A stretch of 64,000 bases of DNA from Polyangiaceae bacterium (GCA_020846005.1 JADLEQ010000025.1:58030-122029), one strand, 5' to 3'. Counted from the first letter of the stretch, positions 18,307 through 28,600 are shown. Translations and numbers: made by a program. Notes: generated by a model from the sequence alone, not told the origin.

Positions 18307-19503
18307 GTGGCCCCCCCCGACGACCCCCGACCCGAGACCTCCGCCGGCCGGGGCGGCGCACACGAGCTGGTCGACGGGCGAGTCTCGCTGGAGCGCTGCG
18401 TCGCCGCGCTCCGCGGCGCCCGGCGGCTCTACCTCGACGCGGAGTTCGAGGCCTCTCGCGAGGGGACTCGGCTCTCGTTGGTCCAGGTGTCTGCGGGGGA
18501 GCGTGTCTGGCTCCTCGACGCGCAGCGGCTCACCGCCGTGGACGGCGTGCGGCAGGTGTTTGCCGGGGCCGACGAGTGGGTGCTGCACGCCGCTCGCGAG
18601 GACGTGGCGCTGCTCTCGAGGTGGCTCGGCCTCCGCGAGACGCCTGCGCTCTTCGACACCCAGGTCGCCTGGGCGCTCCTCGGGCCCGAGGCGAACGTCT
18701 CGCTCGCGTACCTCGTCTATCGGGTGCTCGGCGCGAGGACGTCGAAGGCCCACCAGACCGACGACTGGGCGCGGCGCCCGCTGCCGGCCCCTCAGCTCGC
18801 GTACGCGGCGGCGGACGTGGTGCACCTCCCCGCGATCCGCGAGCAGCTCGGAGCACGGCTCGTCGCGTTGGGGCGACTCGCCGCCGTCGCGGCGGCGTCC
18901 AGGGAGGCCGTCGCGCCGGAGCCGGAGCCGCAGCCGCGCCTCCGCGTCGAGGACTTTCGCAACGCGTGGCAGCTCGACGCGTATGGGCAGGCCGCGCTGC
19001 GCTTCCTCGTCGAGTGGTACGCCGCCCTCGACGCGTCCGAGCGCTCCGAGGCGCCGGATCAGAAGACGCTCCTCGCGATCGCCGCTCGGCTCCCCGAGAC
19101 GGCGGAGGATCTCGCGCGCATCAAGGGCGTCAGCCGCCGCTGGGCGGCGCGCCGCGGCGAGTCGCTGTGTGCCGCGGTGCTCCGCGCGACCGCTCGGGTC
19201 GGCGCCGAGGCGGCGCCCCCGCCGCTCGAGCCGCCGCCCTACGCGACGTACGAGGAGCTCCGGCAGGAGGCGTGGTTGGCGGGCCTCCGCGCCGCGCTCT
19301 GTGAGCGTGCGGGCGTCGCTCCCGAGGTGGCGCTCCCGCCCCGGTGGATGCGCCGCCTGCGCGAACGCCTGCGCGAGCGCGGCTCGATCGCGGAGCCGGG
19401 CGAGCTCCTCGAAGGCTGGCGGCTGGACGTCCTCGGCCCGTGCTGGCGGGAGTGCGTCGTGGCGCGGCAGGCGGGGCTGGCCGCGGAGCGCGCGGCTCCC
19501 TAG
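18307..19503 (+). CDS. rnd: RNase D-family 3'-5' exoribonuclease with HRDC domain
   Basis: 398 residues from the GTG at 18307 (VAPPDDPRPE); the frame upstream is a shadow of the HAD gene. DEDDy nuclease residues are visible: LDAEFEA (D and E), LHAAREDVALL (D), and Y and D in QLAYAAADVVHL. An HRDC domain follows at about 210-285 (LAIAARLPETAEDLARIKGVS), and a further helical region fills the C-terminus. It trims tRNA and other structured RNA 3' ends. The stop is 11 bp before apaG. Confidence 0.9.
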   Translation: MAPPDDPRPETSAGRGGAHELVDGRVSLERCVAALRGARRLYLDAEFEASREGTRLSLVQVSAGERVWLLDAQRLTAVDGVRQVFAGADEWVLHAAREDVALLSRWLGLRETPALFDTQVAWALLGPEANVSLAYLVYRVLGARTSKAHQTDDWARRPLPAPQLAYAAADVVHLPAIREQLGARLVALGRLAAVAAASREAVAPEPEPQPRLRVEDFRNAWQLDAYGQAALRFLVEWYAALDASERSEAPDQKTLLAIAARLPETAEDLARIKGVSRRWAARRGESLCAAVLRATARVGAEAAPPPLEPPPYATYEELRQEAWLAGLRAALCERAGVAPEVALPPRWMRRLRERLRERGSIAEPGELLEGWRLDVLGPCWRECVVARQAGLAAERAAP

Positions 19504-19514
19504 GTTCCCGCTGC

Positions 19515-19904
19515 ATGCCAGGTTCCAGCGCCCTCACGGACGGCGTCCTCGTCCAGGTCGAGTCACGGTTCGCCCCCGAGCACTCCGATCCCGGTGCGGG
19601 CGAGTGGTTCTTCCTCTATCGGATCCGGATCACGAACGAGGGCGACCGTACGGTGAAGCTGCTCGCGCGGCACTGGGTCATCACGGACGCGAACGGCGAG
19701 CTCGAGGAAGTGGCGGGGCCCGGCGTCGTCGGTCGGCAGCCCATTCTCGAGCCCGGGCAGAGCTTCGAATACACCTCGGGCTGTCCGCTGAAGACACCGT
19801 TCGGCTCGATGCGCGGCACGTACGAGCTCGTGCGCCAGGGCGGCGAGAGCTTCCAGGCTCGGATCGCCGATTTCGCCCTGAGCCAGCCGAACCAGCTCGA
19901 GTGA
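19515..19904 (+). CDS. apaG: ApaG domain protein
   Basis: 129 residues, the normal ApaG length. An immunoglobulin-like fold of about 125 residues with the signatures YRIRITNEG, LLARHWVITDANG, EVAGPGVVGRQP and YTSGCPLKTPFGSMRGTY. The biochemical role is not settled; the family is linked to Co2+ resistance and to F-box proteins in eukaryotes. Follows RNase D by 11 bp. A TAGGTT box overlapping the RNase D stop, 8 nt before the ATG, may give it its own promoter. Confidence 0.92.
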   Translation: MPGSSALTDGVLVQVESRFAPEHSDPGAGEWFFLYRIRITNEGDRTVKLLARHWVITDANGELEEVAGPGVVGRQPILEPGQSFEYTSGCPLKTPFGSMRGTYELVRQGGESFQARIADFALSQPNQLE

Positions 19905-19944
19905 GCGAGGCCACCGGCCGGCCCGCGCGCGGCGCGCGCCAGGC

Positions 19945-20910
19945 TCACCGATCGAGGAGGTACGCGGCGACCAGCGGGAACACGATGGTCGCGTCGCTCT
20001 CGATGATGAATCGGGGCGTCGTGGCCTCCAGCTTGCCCCAGGTGATCTTCTCGTTGGGCGGCGCGCCGCTGTACGAGCCGTACGACGTGCTCGCCTCCGA
20101 GATCTGGCAGAAGTAGCCCCAGACCCGCACGTCGCGCCGCAGATCCTGGTGGATGAGCGGGACGACACAGATGGGGAAGTCCCCGGCGATCCCACCCCCG
20201 ATCTGGAAGAAGCCGAGCCGCGCGGTCTCGTCCGTGCGGGTGTACCAGTCGACGAGGCGGACCATCTGCTCGATACCGCTCTTCATCACGCGGGGTTCGA
20301 CCTCACCGCGCACGCACGCGGCCGCGAACATGTTCCCCAGCGTCGAGTCCTCCCAGCCGGGCACGAACAGCGGCAGATCGCGCTCCGCGGCGGCGACGAG
20401 CCACGAGTCCTTCGGGTCGATCTGGTACTCGCTCTGCAGGGCCCCGCTCCGCAGCAGGCGGTAGAAGTACTCGTGAGGGAAGTAGCGCTCCTCGCGGCGG
20501 TGCGCGTCCCACCACAGCTCGAGCATCTGACGCTCGATCTTGCGCATCGCCTCCTCCTCCGGGATGCAGGTGTCCGTCACGCGGTTCAGGTGACGAGCGA
20601 GGAGCGCGGCGTCGTCCGCGGCGGAGAGCTCGCGGAAGTGCGGGATGCGGACGTAGGCGTCGTGCGCGACCAGGTTGAACACGTCCTCCTCGAGGTTCGC
20701 GCCCGTCACACAGAGGGCATGCACCTTCTCCTGCCGGATGAGATCGGCGATGACGAGCCCCATCTCCGCGGTGCTCATCGCGCCGCCCATCGTCAGCAGC
20801 ATCTTGCCGCCGCCCGCGAGGTGGGCCTCCCATCCCTTCGCGGCGTCGATCAGCGCGGCGGCGTTGAAGTGGCGGTAGTGGTGCAGGATGAAGTCGCGAA
20901 CGGCGCCCAT
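19945..20910 (-). CDS. Deoxyhypusine synthase-family protein
   Basis: 321 residues from the ATG at 20910, which has AGGAAG 7 nt upstream. NAD-binding motifs of the family are present (GGAMSTAEMG 42-51, TGANLEEDVFN 69-79). SEASTSYGSYSG is followed by NEKITWGKLE. The lysine of WGK (K293) matches the catalytic lysine of human deoxyhypusine synthase (K329), and the acidic and Trp neighbours are kept. Eukaryotic enzymes modify eIF5A using spermidine, and a homospermidine-synthase role is known in relatives. The bacterial substrate is unknown. Possibly acts on a polyamine or a protein lysine. Confidence 0.9.
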   Translation of the reverse strand: MGAVRDFILHHYRHFNAAALIDAAKGWEAHLAGGGKMLLTMGGAMSTAEMGLVIADLIRQEKVHALCVTGANLEEDVFNLVAHDAYVRIPHFRELSAADDAALLARHLNRVTDTCIPEEEAMRKIERQMLELWWDAHRREERYFPHEYFYRLLRSGALQSEYQIDPKDSWLVAAAERDLPLFVPGWEDSTLGNMFAAACVRGEVEPRVMKSGIEQMVRLVDWYTRTDETARLGFFQIGGGIAGDFPICVVPLIHQDLRRDVRVWGYFCQISEASTSYGSYSGAPPNEKITWGKLEATTPRFIIESDATIVFPLVAAYLLDR

Positions 20911-21043
20911 GGCACTTCCTCGAGGTGGCGCTCGACGGTGCACGCGGACCGCGCGCTCGAGCGGGTGCCGGTTTCGCGCTCCGGCGTCGCCCTGTCAACC
21001 CCAGACCGCGGAGCGGCCGCCCGCGCGCGCCGCGCGCCCTGGA

Positions 21044-22474
21044 TCAAAACGCGAAGTCGGCGTTCACGTTCAGGACGCCGACCGTCTGGCGATACTCGCC
21101 GCTCGAGTCGGGGCTCTTCCACTTGCCGCCGAGGTACTCGTCGTGGCGTGACGTGGTGGTGTCCCGGCCAAGGTAGAGAACCTGGGTGTAGGATGGCGAC
21201 AGGTGCACCCAGCTCGCCGCGCGGATCCGCGCGCCGAAGCCGATCGTCCCGCTGTGGAAGTCCATGAGCGCCGGCTCGAGCGTCTCGTCTGGCACGGCGT
21301 TCGACGCGTAGCCGATCCCGACGAACAGCTCCGTCACGTCGCTCCGGAACCAGCTCAGCCCGACCCGGGCGCCGAACGTGTCGTGCCAGTCGCGGTACTG
21401 GTTCTGGATGTAGGTGTCCTTGTTCACGTCGGGGTCGCGGTCGCACGGCGCGCCCGGCTGCACCACGCACTGCGCCTTCATCACGCTCCAGCGCTGGTAG
21501 TCTCCGAAGACGCGGAGCTCGAAGCGCTGCCCACCCGGCCGGTAGGCGACCCCCGCGCGCACCACGTCCGGTAGCTGCTGCACGAAATCCACGTCGCTCC
21601 GGGAGACGGCGCCGCCGAAGTTGTTGTTGAGCGTGCCCTGGAGCCGCATCTCCCCGCCGTTCTCGATCGCCGGCTGGGACTGATAGGAGGCCCCGATGCG
21701 CAGACGCGGGGCCTCCGGGCCCTCGCCGAGCTCCGGCTCGACGAGCGCGCCCACCCCGAACGAGAAGTGCGTGCCGCTCACGTCCAGCCACGAGCGGCCC
21801 TCGTCCTCGATGGAGTCGCTGCCGTCGACGACGCGCGCCCGGATCGTCTCGACCTTCCCGAGCACGAGGTTGCCGGTGACGCCGAGCGAGAACATCGGCA
21901 CGGGGCGGATCGCGACCCCGGCGCCCACGTAGCTCGCGCGGAGATCTCCGTCGATCGTGTACCAGCGCTGGGGGCCGTCGACGGGCCCGGCGTACTCGTT
22001 CGCCTCGTACTGGGTACGCTGGCTCCACTTGGCCTGCCCGCCGAACGGCGTGAAGAACCCGGCGCCGACCGCCACGAGCCCGAACGAGTGAGAGACACCG
22101 ATCATCGGGGCGGCGAGGAAGTTCGTGAGCGTGCCGCGGCCGGAGTTCGCGCCCTCCGCGCCGGCCGGCTCCGCGGTGTCCGACGCGGGGCGCGTGTACG
22201 TCGCGCTCCGCCACGCCAGGCTCACGTCGACGAAGGCGTGCGTGCCCTCCGAGAACCCGATCCCGGCGGGGTTGTAGTAGAGCGCCGTCGGGTTGTCGGT
22301 CATCGGGTTCCCGTGCTCCCCGCCGAAGCGCGCCACCGAGAACCCGGCGGCCTGCGCGCCGCGCGGCCCCGCGACCGCCGCCGCGGCGAGCGCGAGGCCC
22401 ACCGCCACTCGCGGCTGCGCCCACGCGCGCCCGTGAGCCTTCCCGACCACCCTGGAGCTGCGCCGGTGCGCCAT
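21044..22474 (-). CDS. FadL/OmpP1-family outer membrane transporter
   Basis: 476 residues. Signal peptide at about 22-42 (GLALAAAAVAGPRGAQA). The mature start GFSVARFGGEHGNPMTDNPTALYYNPAG, given only in part, matches the FadL N-terminal hatch with the NPA turn. Amphipathic beta strands follow, and the protein ends in NADFAF with a terminal Phe suited to BAM-dependent insertion. Predicted to take up long-chain fatty acids or other hydrophobic molecules. An AGAAGGGA ribosome site precedes the ATG. Same strand as, but 133 bp from, the DHS-like gene. Confidence 0.85.
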   Translation of the reverse strand: MAHRRSSRVVGKAHGRAWAQPRVAVGLALAAAAVAGPRGAQAAGFSVARFGGEHGNPMTDNPTALYYNPAGIGFSEGTHAFVDVSLAWRSATYTRPASDTAEPAGAEGANSGRGTLTNFLAAPMIGVSHSFGLVAVGAGFFTPFGGQAKWSQRTQYEANEYAGPVDGPQRWYTIDGDLRASYVGAGVAIRPVPMFSLGVTGNLVLGKVETIRARVVDGSDSIEDEGRSWLDVSGTHFSFGVGALVEPELGEGPEAPRLRIGASYQSQPAIENGGEMRLQGTLNNNFGGAVSRSDVDFVQQLPDVVRAGVAYRPGGQRFELRVFGDYQRWSVMKAQCVVQPGAPCDRDPDVNKDTYIQNQYRDWHDTFGARVGLSWFRSDVTELFVGIGYASNAVPDETLEPALMDFHSGTIGFGARIRAASWVHLSPSYTQVLYLGRDTTTSRHDEYLGGKWKSPDSSGEYRQTVGVLNVNADFAF

Positions 22475-22547
22475 GGCGTCCCTTCTACCCGGCCCGGTCC
22501 GGAATTGCCATGCCTCCGTGCGCGGGCTGTGACATCATCCACGCCCG

Positions 22548-23246
22548 ATGCGAGCGCGAGCGGCAGCCTGGGCGGTGGCGGCGATGGTCGGTTTGGGCGC
22601 GTGCGCCAACCCCGAGCAGCGCTTCGAGGAGTTCGGCGAGCGGATCGGGCCGGCGCCGGGGCCCGGGTGCGAGGTGACGGTGCCATGCGCGGCGCCCGAG
22701 CCCGGCGTGATCGACGGCGACTTCCTCTTCGCGATCTCGTCCGTCACGACGCGCACCTCGCCGGTCGTGTTCACGGCGAAGGTGACCACCAGCCGCAAGA
22801 GCGGCGCGTCGACGACCGACATCAACCTGGTGTTCCAGCCGCTCCGGTACGCCGATCGGAAGTCGCCGACGGACGACACCCCGATCGACATCGGCACCTA
22901 CCCGATCCGACCAGACAGCCTCTGGTCGGCGGAGCTCCCGCCGCTCACCATCTCGGGTCAGGCCAACCCCATCACGAAGGACGCCGCCATCACCGCCGAG
23001 GTGTCGTTCTGCGGTCAGCTCTGCGCCGAGGGAGGGCCAGGCGCGGAGACGAAGCCGGACTCGGGGCCCGCCGGCGTCGCGCCGGACTTCTACTGCGGCG
23101 CCATCAGCGGCAACGTCACCTCGCCGACGGAGATCGATCTCGCCGGCTCCAACTACACGATGCGCCGCCTCACCGGCACCGATCCGGCGTCGATCCCCGA
23201 CGATGTCGAGATCGACTGCCAGCACGGGCTGGCCAAGCCGCTCTGA
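22548..23246 (+). CDS. Lipoprotein of unknown function
   Basis: 232 residues. Lipobox GLGAC with C19. The mature part has about 200 residues with six cysteines (GCEVTVPC, FCGQLC, YCG, DC) likely to form disulfides, and alternating strands suggest a beta-rich domain. No family recognised. Divergent from the FadL-like gene across 73 bp. Confidence 0.75.
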   Translation: MRARAAAWAVAAMVGLGACANPEQRFEEFGERIGPAPGPGCEVTVPCAAPEPGVIDGDFLFAISSVTTRTSPVVFTAKVTTSRKSGASTTDINLVFQPLRYADRKSPTDDTPIDIGTYPIRPDSLWSAELPPLTISGQANPITKDAAITAEVSFCGQLCAEGGPGAETKPDSGPAGVAPDFYCGAISGNVTSPTEIDLAGSNYTMRRLTGTDPASIPDDVEIDCQHGLAKPL

Positions 23247-23294
23247 GCTCCTCCTCCGCGGCGGCCTCGCGCGCCGCCCGGGCGCCCACGAACG

Positions 23295-24032
23295 TCAGCC
23301 TCGCTTCGACAGGCGGTACGTGCGGCGCCCGTTGCGCTCCGTGGGCGGCGCCACCTCGAGCAGCTCGAGCGCGATCTCGCGTACCCGGCCCGTCCCCCGC
23401 GCGTCGCGGATGTCCAGGCGACCGCCGTGCGCGCGGAGCACTTCGCACAGGCCGAACGCGAAGTGGTTCACGTAGTCGCCGCGTGCCGGCGGCGGCACGT
23501 CTGCTGGAGCCGGGCCGGCCTGCGCCGCGCTCTCGAGCGCCGCGGCGCCCCATCGGCTCGTGGGCGCAGCCGGCGCCGCGCGGGGGCCCGCGCTCGCCGC
23601 GGGACGTGCGTCCGGCGCGTCGTCGGAGAGAGGCGTGTCCTCGAGCTCGCCGGCCGCGAGCTCGGACGCGGGCGTCGCCCCGAGTGGGAGGACGGTCACC
23701 ACCACGCCGCCCGAGCGCGCGCGTACGAGCTCGCCGCCCGTCACCTGGACGCCCGTCGCGGTCGCGCGAGCCAGCACGACGGTCCAAGGGCCCTCGGCCG
23801 GGCCCCCGAACGACGCGAGCGTCGCCCGACCCCGCACGGCGACGCGCCGCGCGCCCTCTTCGCCCTCGATCCGGAGCTCGGCGTCGACGAGCACGCCACG
23901 CGCCGCGAGCCACGCCTCCCTCGCGCCCGCGAGCCGCCGGAGCGCCCCGACGACCTCGACGCCGTCCTCCACCTCGACCGAGGCGGGCGCCGTCCCCGTC
24001 GACCCAGTCAAGACACCGGACCTACGCATCAT
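23295..24032 (-). CDS. DUF296/PPC-like domain protein with Ala/Pro-rich middle
   Basis: 245 residues from the ATG-ATG pair at 24032, with GGAGGACG just upstream. Residues about 5-125 resemble a DUF296 (PPC) fold: an ALRRLAG helix, then ATLASFGGPAEGPWTVVLARA and VQVTGGELVRARSGGVVVTVLPL. Many PPC proteins have a DNA-binding AT-hook; none is visible here. A disordered acidic/Ala stretch leads to a C-terminal segment of about 60 residues (YVNHFAFGLCEVLRAHGGRLDI) that I do not recognise. Convergent with the upstream lipoprotein gene. Confidence 0.6.
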   Translation of the reverse strand: MMRRSGVLTGSTGTAPASVEVEDGVEVVGALRRLAGAREAWLAARGVLVDAELRIEGEEGARRVAVRGRATLASFGGPAEGPWTVVLARATATGVQVTGGELVRARSGGVVVTVLPLGATPASELAAGELEDTPLSDDAPDARPAASAGPRAAPAAPTSRWGAAALESAAQAGPAPADVPPPARGDYVNHFAFGLCEVLRAHGGRLDIRDARGTGRVREIALELLEVAPPTERNGRRTYRLSKRG

Positions 24033-24144
24033 CGCCCGCCGTCCTCCGCACAGCCGAGCGCTGCGGCGCTGCGCCGCGCGCTGCCGCCGCGGACCCGCGT
24101 GCCTCACGTGGAGGCGCCGAGTCCGCGGCGCGCGCGGCGCGCGC

Positions 24145-25056
24145 TCAGCCGCCCATCACGGCCTTCATCGCCTGGCCGGCGGCCTCCATGGCGTTGGCGA
24201 ACGGCTTGGCCGCGCCAAGATCGTTGATCGCCGCCCACTTCTCAGCGATCGCCTCGACCGTGAGCGCCCCCGGAGCGAGGAAGACGCCCGCGCCCTCCAC
24301 GACTGCGACGCGCGAGACATAGCCGCCGCCCACGGCGTAGACCTGACCGCTGTCCGCGCAGCCCTGCGAGACGAGGTAGCCGACGAGCGGCGACACGTAC
24401 TCAGGCAGCAGCTTCGCCAGGATGTCCGGCGGCATGACGGTCTCCGTCATCCGGCTCTTGGCGATCGGCGCGATGGCGTTGCACTTGATGTCGTACTTGC
24501 CGCCCTCGTGCGCGAGCGTCTTCATCAGGCCGACCGTCCCGAGCTTCGCCGCTGAGTAGTTCGCCTGGCCGAAGTTCCCGTAGAGGCCCGCCGCGCTCGT
24601 CGTGAAGACGACGCGCCCGTAGCCGTTCTCCCGGAGCAGCGGCCACGCCGCCTTGGACACGTTCATGCTGCCGGTGAGGTGCACCTGGAGGACCTTCGTC
24701 CAGTCGTCCTCCGTCATCTTCATGAAGGAGACGTCGCGCAGGATGCCCGCGTTGTTGATGACGATGTCCAGCTTCCCGAACGCCTCCTTGGCGGTCGCGA
24801 CGATCTTCGCCGCGCCCTCGGCGGTGTCGACGCCGTCGTAGTTGGCCACGGCCTCGCCGCCGGACGCCTTGATCTCCGCGACCACGGTGTCTGCCGCGCG
24901 GCTGCTCGAGCCGCCGGAGCCGTCCATCGATCCCCCGAGGTCGTTCACGACGACCTTGGCGCCGCGCGCGGCCAGGAACAGGGCGTGCGAGCGACCGAGG
25001 CCGCCTCCGCTGCCAGTGACGATCGCGACGCGGTTGTCGAAACGGATCTCGGCCAT
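24145..25056 (-). CDS. SDR, HSD17B4/MFE-2-like (3R)-hydroxyacyl-CoA dehydrogenase
   Basis: 303 residues from the ATG at 25056 (MAEIRFDN) with GAGGAG upstream. Cofactor motif GSGGGLGRSHAL, then VVVNDLGG, INNAGILRD, TSAAGLYGNFGQANYSAAKLG with catalytic Y and K, and NAIAPIAKSRMTETVMP. These blocks are the hallmarks of the dehydrogenase part of peroxisomal multifunctional enzyme type 2. The hydratase and SCP2 parts are absent. It likely oxidises (3R)-hydroxyacyl-CoA. A short C-terminal helical extension follows. Confidence 0.88.
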   Translation of the reverse strand: MAEIRFDNRVAIVTGSGGGLGRSHALFLAARGAKVVVNDLGGSMDGSGGSSSRAADTVVAEIKASGGEAVANYDGVDTAEGAAKIVATAKEAFGKLDIVINNAGILRDVSFMKMTEDDWTKVLQVHLTGSMNVSKAAWPLLRENGYGRVVFTTSAAGLYGNFGQANYSAAKLGTVGLMKTLAHEGGKYDIKCNAIAPIAKSRMTETVMPPDILAKLLPEYVSPLVGYLVSQGCADSGQVYAVGGGYVSRVAVVEGAGVFLAPGALTVEAIAEKWAAINDLGAAKPFANAMEAAGQAMKAVMGG

Positions 25057-25151
25057 CTTGGGTCTCCTCGGGTTGGGATGCGCTGCTTCGAGCGGGGGCC
25101 GCAACCTACCGGCACCCGCCGCCGCGCGCAACGGCCGGACGGCGGACCCGG

Positions 25152-25619
25152 TCAGTCGTACCAGACGCGCACGATTTCCAGCTCTACCTCTCCGGCAGGC
25201 CGGCGGACGACGACCGAGTCGCCGGCGCGCCGGCGGAGGAGCGCGCCCCCGAGTGGCGACTGGAAGCTCACCTGGCCGCGAGCCGGGTCGGACTCATCCG
25301 GCCCGACGAGGCGGTAGGTGACCAGCGCGCCGTCCGGCGTCCGCACCTGCACCGACGCGCCGAAGCGAGCGACCTCGCTCTCGTTCTCGCCCGGTTGGAC
25401 GACCACCGCGCCGTCGAGCCGCCGGGTGAGGAAGCGAATCCGCCGATCGATCTCGCGCAGGCGCTTCTTCCCGTAGATGTACTCGGCGTTCTCCGAGCGG
25501 TCGCCCTGCGCCGCCGCGTCAGCAACCTCCTGCACGACGCGGGGACGCTCCACGCTGGTGAGGCGGACGAGCTCGTCGGCGAGCCGGCGGTGGCCGGCCG
25601 GGGTCAGGTAATTCGGCAC
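25152..25619 (-). CDS. greB: Transcript cleavage factor GreB
   Basis: 155 residues, GTG start. The N-terminal coiled coil carries GDRSENAEYIYGKKRLREID, the GreB form rather than the GreA form GDLSENAEY. The C-terminal FKBP-like domain has SFQSPLGGALLRRRAGDSV. It rescues backtracked RNA polymerase by stimulating cleavage of the nascent RNA. Starts 22 bp after the stop of the Cys-rich lipoprotein gene and may be read through from it. Confidence 0.93.
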   Translation of the reverse strand: MPNYLTPAGHRRLADELVRLTSVERPRVVQEVADAAAQGDRSENAEYIYGKKRLREIDRRIRFLTRRLDGAVVVQPGENESEVARFGASVQVRTPDGALVTYRLVGPDESDPARGQVSFQSPLGGALLRRRAGDSVVVRRPAGEVELEIVRVWYD

Positions 25620-25641
25620 GTCGCGGCGCCGCGAGGGCCGA

Positions 25642-28600
25642 TCAGGGCTTGTTGTCGAACGTCAACGTGTAGCTCATGCAGGTCGCGGCGCTCCCCGTCG
25701 CGAACACCTTGATCCAGATCTCGGTCGGGTTCGGGATCTGCGGGTTCCCGCCGTTGATGAACGCTCCGGCGACCGGCGTCGGGTCAATGGCCTGCAGGTC
25801 GCCGCAAGCCGCCGTGTAGGTGAACTCCCACGAGGTGATCCCGCTCGCCACCGCCGAGTTGCCGGCGTCCGCGCACGTGATGCCCGTGGCGCACGCCGGG
25901 CCGTTGTACACCTGCATGCGGATCGGGTTGCCGTTGTTGGTGAGCGTGACCTTCGGCTTGAAGCTGCAGGTCGCGCCCGCCGCGTACGTGATGCGGAACC
26001 AGTCCTCGTCGGTGCCACCCAGGATCTTGCCGCTCTGGGTGGTCGAGCTGCCGACCGCGAGCACCCCGACGCTCTGCGCTGTCCCGCACGTGTCGGCGAG
26101 GTTGTCCGCCTGGCACTCGCACCCATCGGCGTAGGCGGCGTTCTGGTTGTAGTAGCCGCTGTTGCAGCTCACCGAGCAGGCGCTGCTGGTGCAGGTCGTC
26201 CCGGAGACGCTCGACTGGTTCGAGGTGACGGTGCAGGCGTTCCCACAGGCGCTGCAGTTGTTCGGGTCGGAGGTGGTGTCCACCTGGCAGCCGAGGTCCG
26301 GGTCGCCGCTGCAGACCTGCCAGCTCGACGGGCTGCAGGTCGGCGCGCAGCTGCCGGCGTTGCAGGCGACCGAGCCGTGAGGGTTCGAGCAGCCGTTACC
26401 GCACACGCCGCAGTGCGAGGTGCTCGTGTTCACGTTCGTCTCGCAGCCGTTCACGGCGTTGCCGTCGCAGTTGCCGCCCCCGGCCCCGCAGACCGGCTGA
26501 CACTGCCCGCTGACGCAGCTCGTCGAGCCGTTCGGGTTCGAGCAGGTGATCCCGCAGCCCCCGCAGTTGGAGCCGCTGGTGTTGGTGTCCGTCTCGCAGC
26601 CGTTCGCCGCGTTGCTGTCGCAGTCCGCCCAGCCCGGCGAGCACACCGGCTGGCACGCGCTGGCCGAGCAGCTCGTCGAGCCGTGCGCGTTGGTGCACGT
26701 GACCCCGCACCCTCCGCAGTTGGTCGTGGAGGTGGAGGTGTCCGTCTCACAGCCGTTGGCGCCGTTGCCGTCGCAGTTGCCCCAGCCCGACGTGCAGGAC
26801 GGGGCACAGTTCCCCGAGGTGCAGGTCGTGGTGCCGTGCGCGTTCGTGCAGGCCTGCCCGCACCCGCCGCAGTGGCTGACGTTGCTCAGGATGTTCGTCT
26901 CGCAGCCGTTGCCGCCGTTGCCGTCGCAGTTGCCGTAGCCGGGGTTGCACCCTGGGGCGCAGGCGCCGCCCACGCAGCTCACGCCGCCGCTCGGGTTGGT
27001 GCAGACGTTCCCGCACGTGCCGCAGTGGTTCACGGTGGTGTCGGTGTTCGTCTCGCAGCCGTTGTTCGGGTTGCTGTCGCAGCTGCCGTAGCCCGAGGCG
27101 CACGTCGGCACGCAGGCGCCGTTCACGCAGGCGGTCGTGCCGTTCGCGTTCGAACAGGTGACGCCGCAGGCGCCGCAGTTGGCGACGTCGTTCAGCAGGT
27201 TCGTCTCGCAGCCGTTCTGTTTGTTGGCGTCGCAGTTGCCCCAGTTGGGGTCGCACGTGGGCGAGCACTGGCCGCTCTGGCACGTCGTCGACCCGTGGTC
27301 GTTCGAGCACTCGAAGCCGCACGAGCCGCAGTGGTCCGGATCGGTGCGCAGGTAGGTCTCGCAGCCGTTGTTGGCGTTGCCGTCGCAGCTCGCGTAGTTC
27401 GAGGTGCAGCTCGGCACGCAGGCGCCGCCGGAGCACGCCGTGGAGCCGTTGGAGTTCGAGCAGGCGACGCCGCAGCCGCCGCAGTTCTGGACGGTCGAGA
27501 GGCTCGTCTCGCAGCCGTTGTTCGGGTTGCCGTCGCAGTCGCCGGCGTTCGAGCTGCAGACCGGCGCGCAGAAGCCGTTGTTGCACGCGGTGTTGCCGTT
27601 CGGGTTCGTGCAGGCGATGTTGCACCCGCCGCAGTTCTGCGTGTCGGTGAGCTTGTTCGTCTCGCAGCCGTTGCGGGCGTTGCCGTCACAGTTCGCGCCG
27701 GCGCTGCTGCAGACGGGGAGGCACACCCCGGTGTCGCAGCTCGTCGAGCCGTTCGGGTTCGAGCACGCGAGGCTACAGCCCCCGCAGTGCGACGTGTCGG
27801 TGAAGGTGCTGGTCTCGCAGCCGTTGCCCGCGTTGCCGTCGCAGTTGCCCCAGCCGGTGTCGCAGGTCGCCTGGCAGTTGCCGCCGCTGCAGGTCGAACC
27901 GCCGTGCGCGTTCGTGCACGTGTTCCCGCACGCGCCGCAGTCGCTGACGCTGGTCGCGAGCGCCGTCTCGCAGCCGTTGGAGACGCTGGCGTCGCAGTCG
28001 CCGTAGCCGCCGTTGCAGGTGATTACGCAGGCGCCCGCGGCGCAGCCCGGGGTACCGTTCGCGCTGCTGCAGACCGTCCCGCAGGCGTTGCAGTTCAGCG
28101 GGTCGTTCTGCAGGCTCGTCTCGCAGCCGTTGGCCGGGGCGCCGTCGCAGTTCGAGTAGCTCGAGTTGCAGGCGTCGACCGCGCAGAAGCCGACGGTGCA
28201 GCGCCAACCCGCGACCTGGCCGGCGCTCGGGTTCTTCGTCGAACACTCGGCGTTGATGTCGGCCACGTCGTCGACGTCGCCGTTGCAGTCGTCGTCGAGC
28301 CCGTTGCACACCTCCGTCGACGGGTTCACGTCGCGCTCGCACGCGGGGGTGCCCGCGGAGCACGTCGTGTGGCCCGCCTGGCACACGCCGAGCTGGCCGG
28401 TGTCGCATGCCGTCCCGGACACGGCCGCGCTGTCGTCGATCGTCCCGTTGCAGTCGTTGTCGACGCCGTCGCACGTCTCCGAGTCGGGGAAGACCGTCTG
28501 CGTGCAACCGCTCTGGCCGCCCAGGCAGTTCGAGAGGCCGGCCGCGCAGGGCGTGTTCGCGGTGACGCCCTGCACGGTGCACGGCTGCCCGCCGCCGAAC

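Noticed and set aside
17417..18825. N-terminally extended versions of the LarA-like and HAD proteins (longest frames)
   Set aside because: The extensions are Arg/Pro-rich, overlap neighbouring genes or encode intergenic repeats. The internal starts match family lengths and have a ribosome site or spacing that fits.
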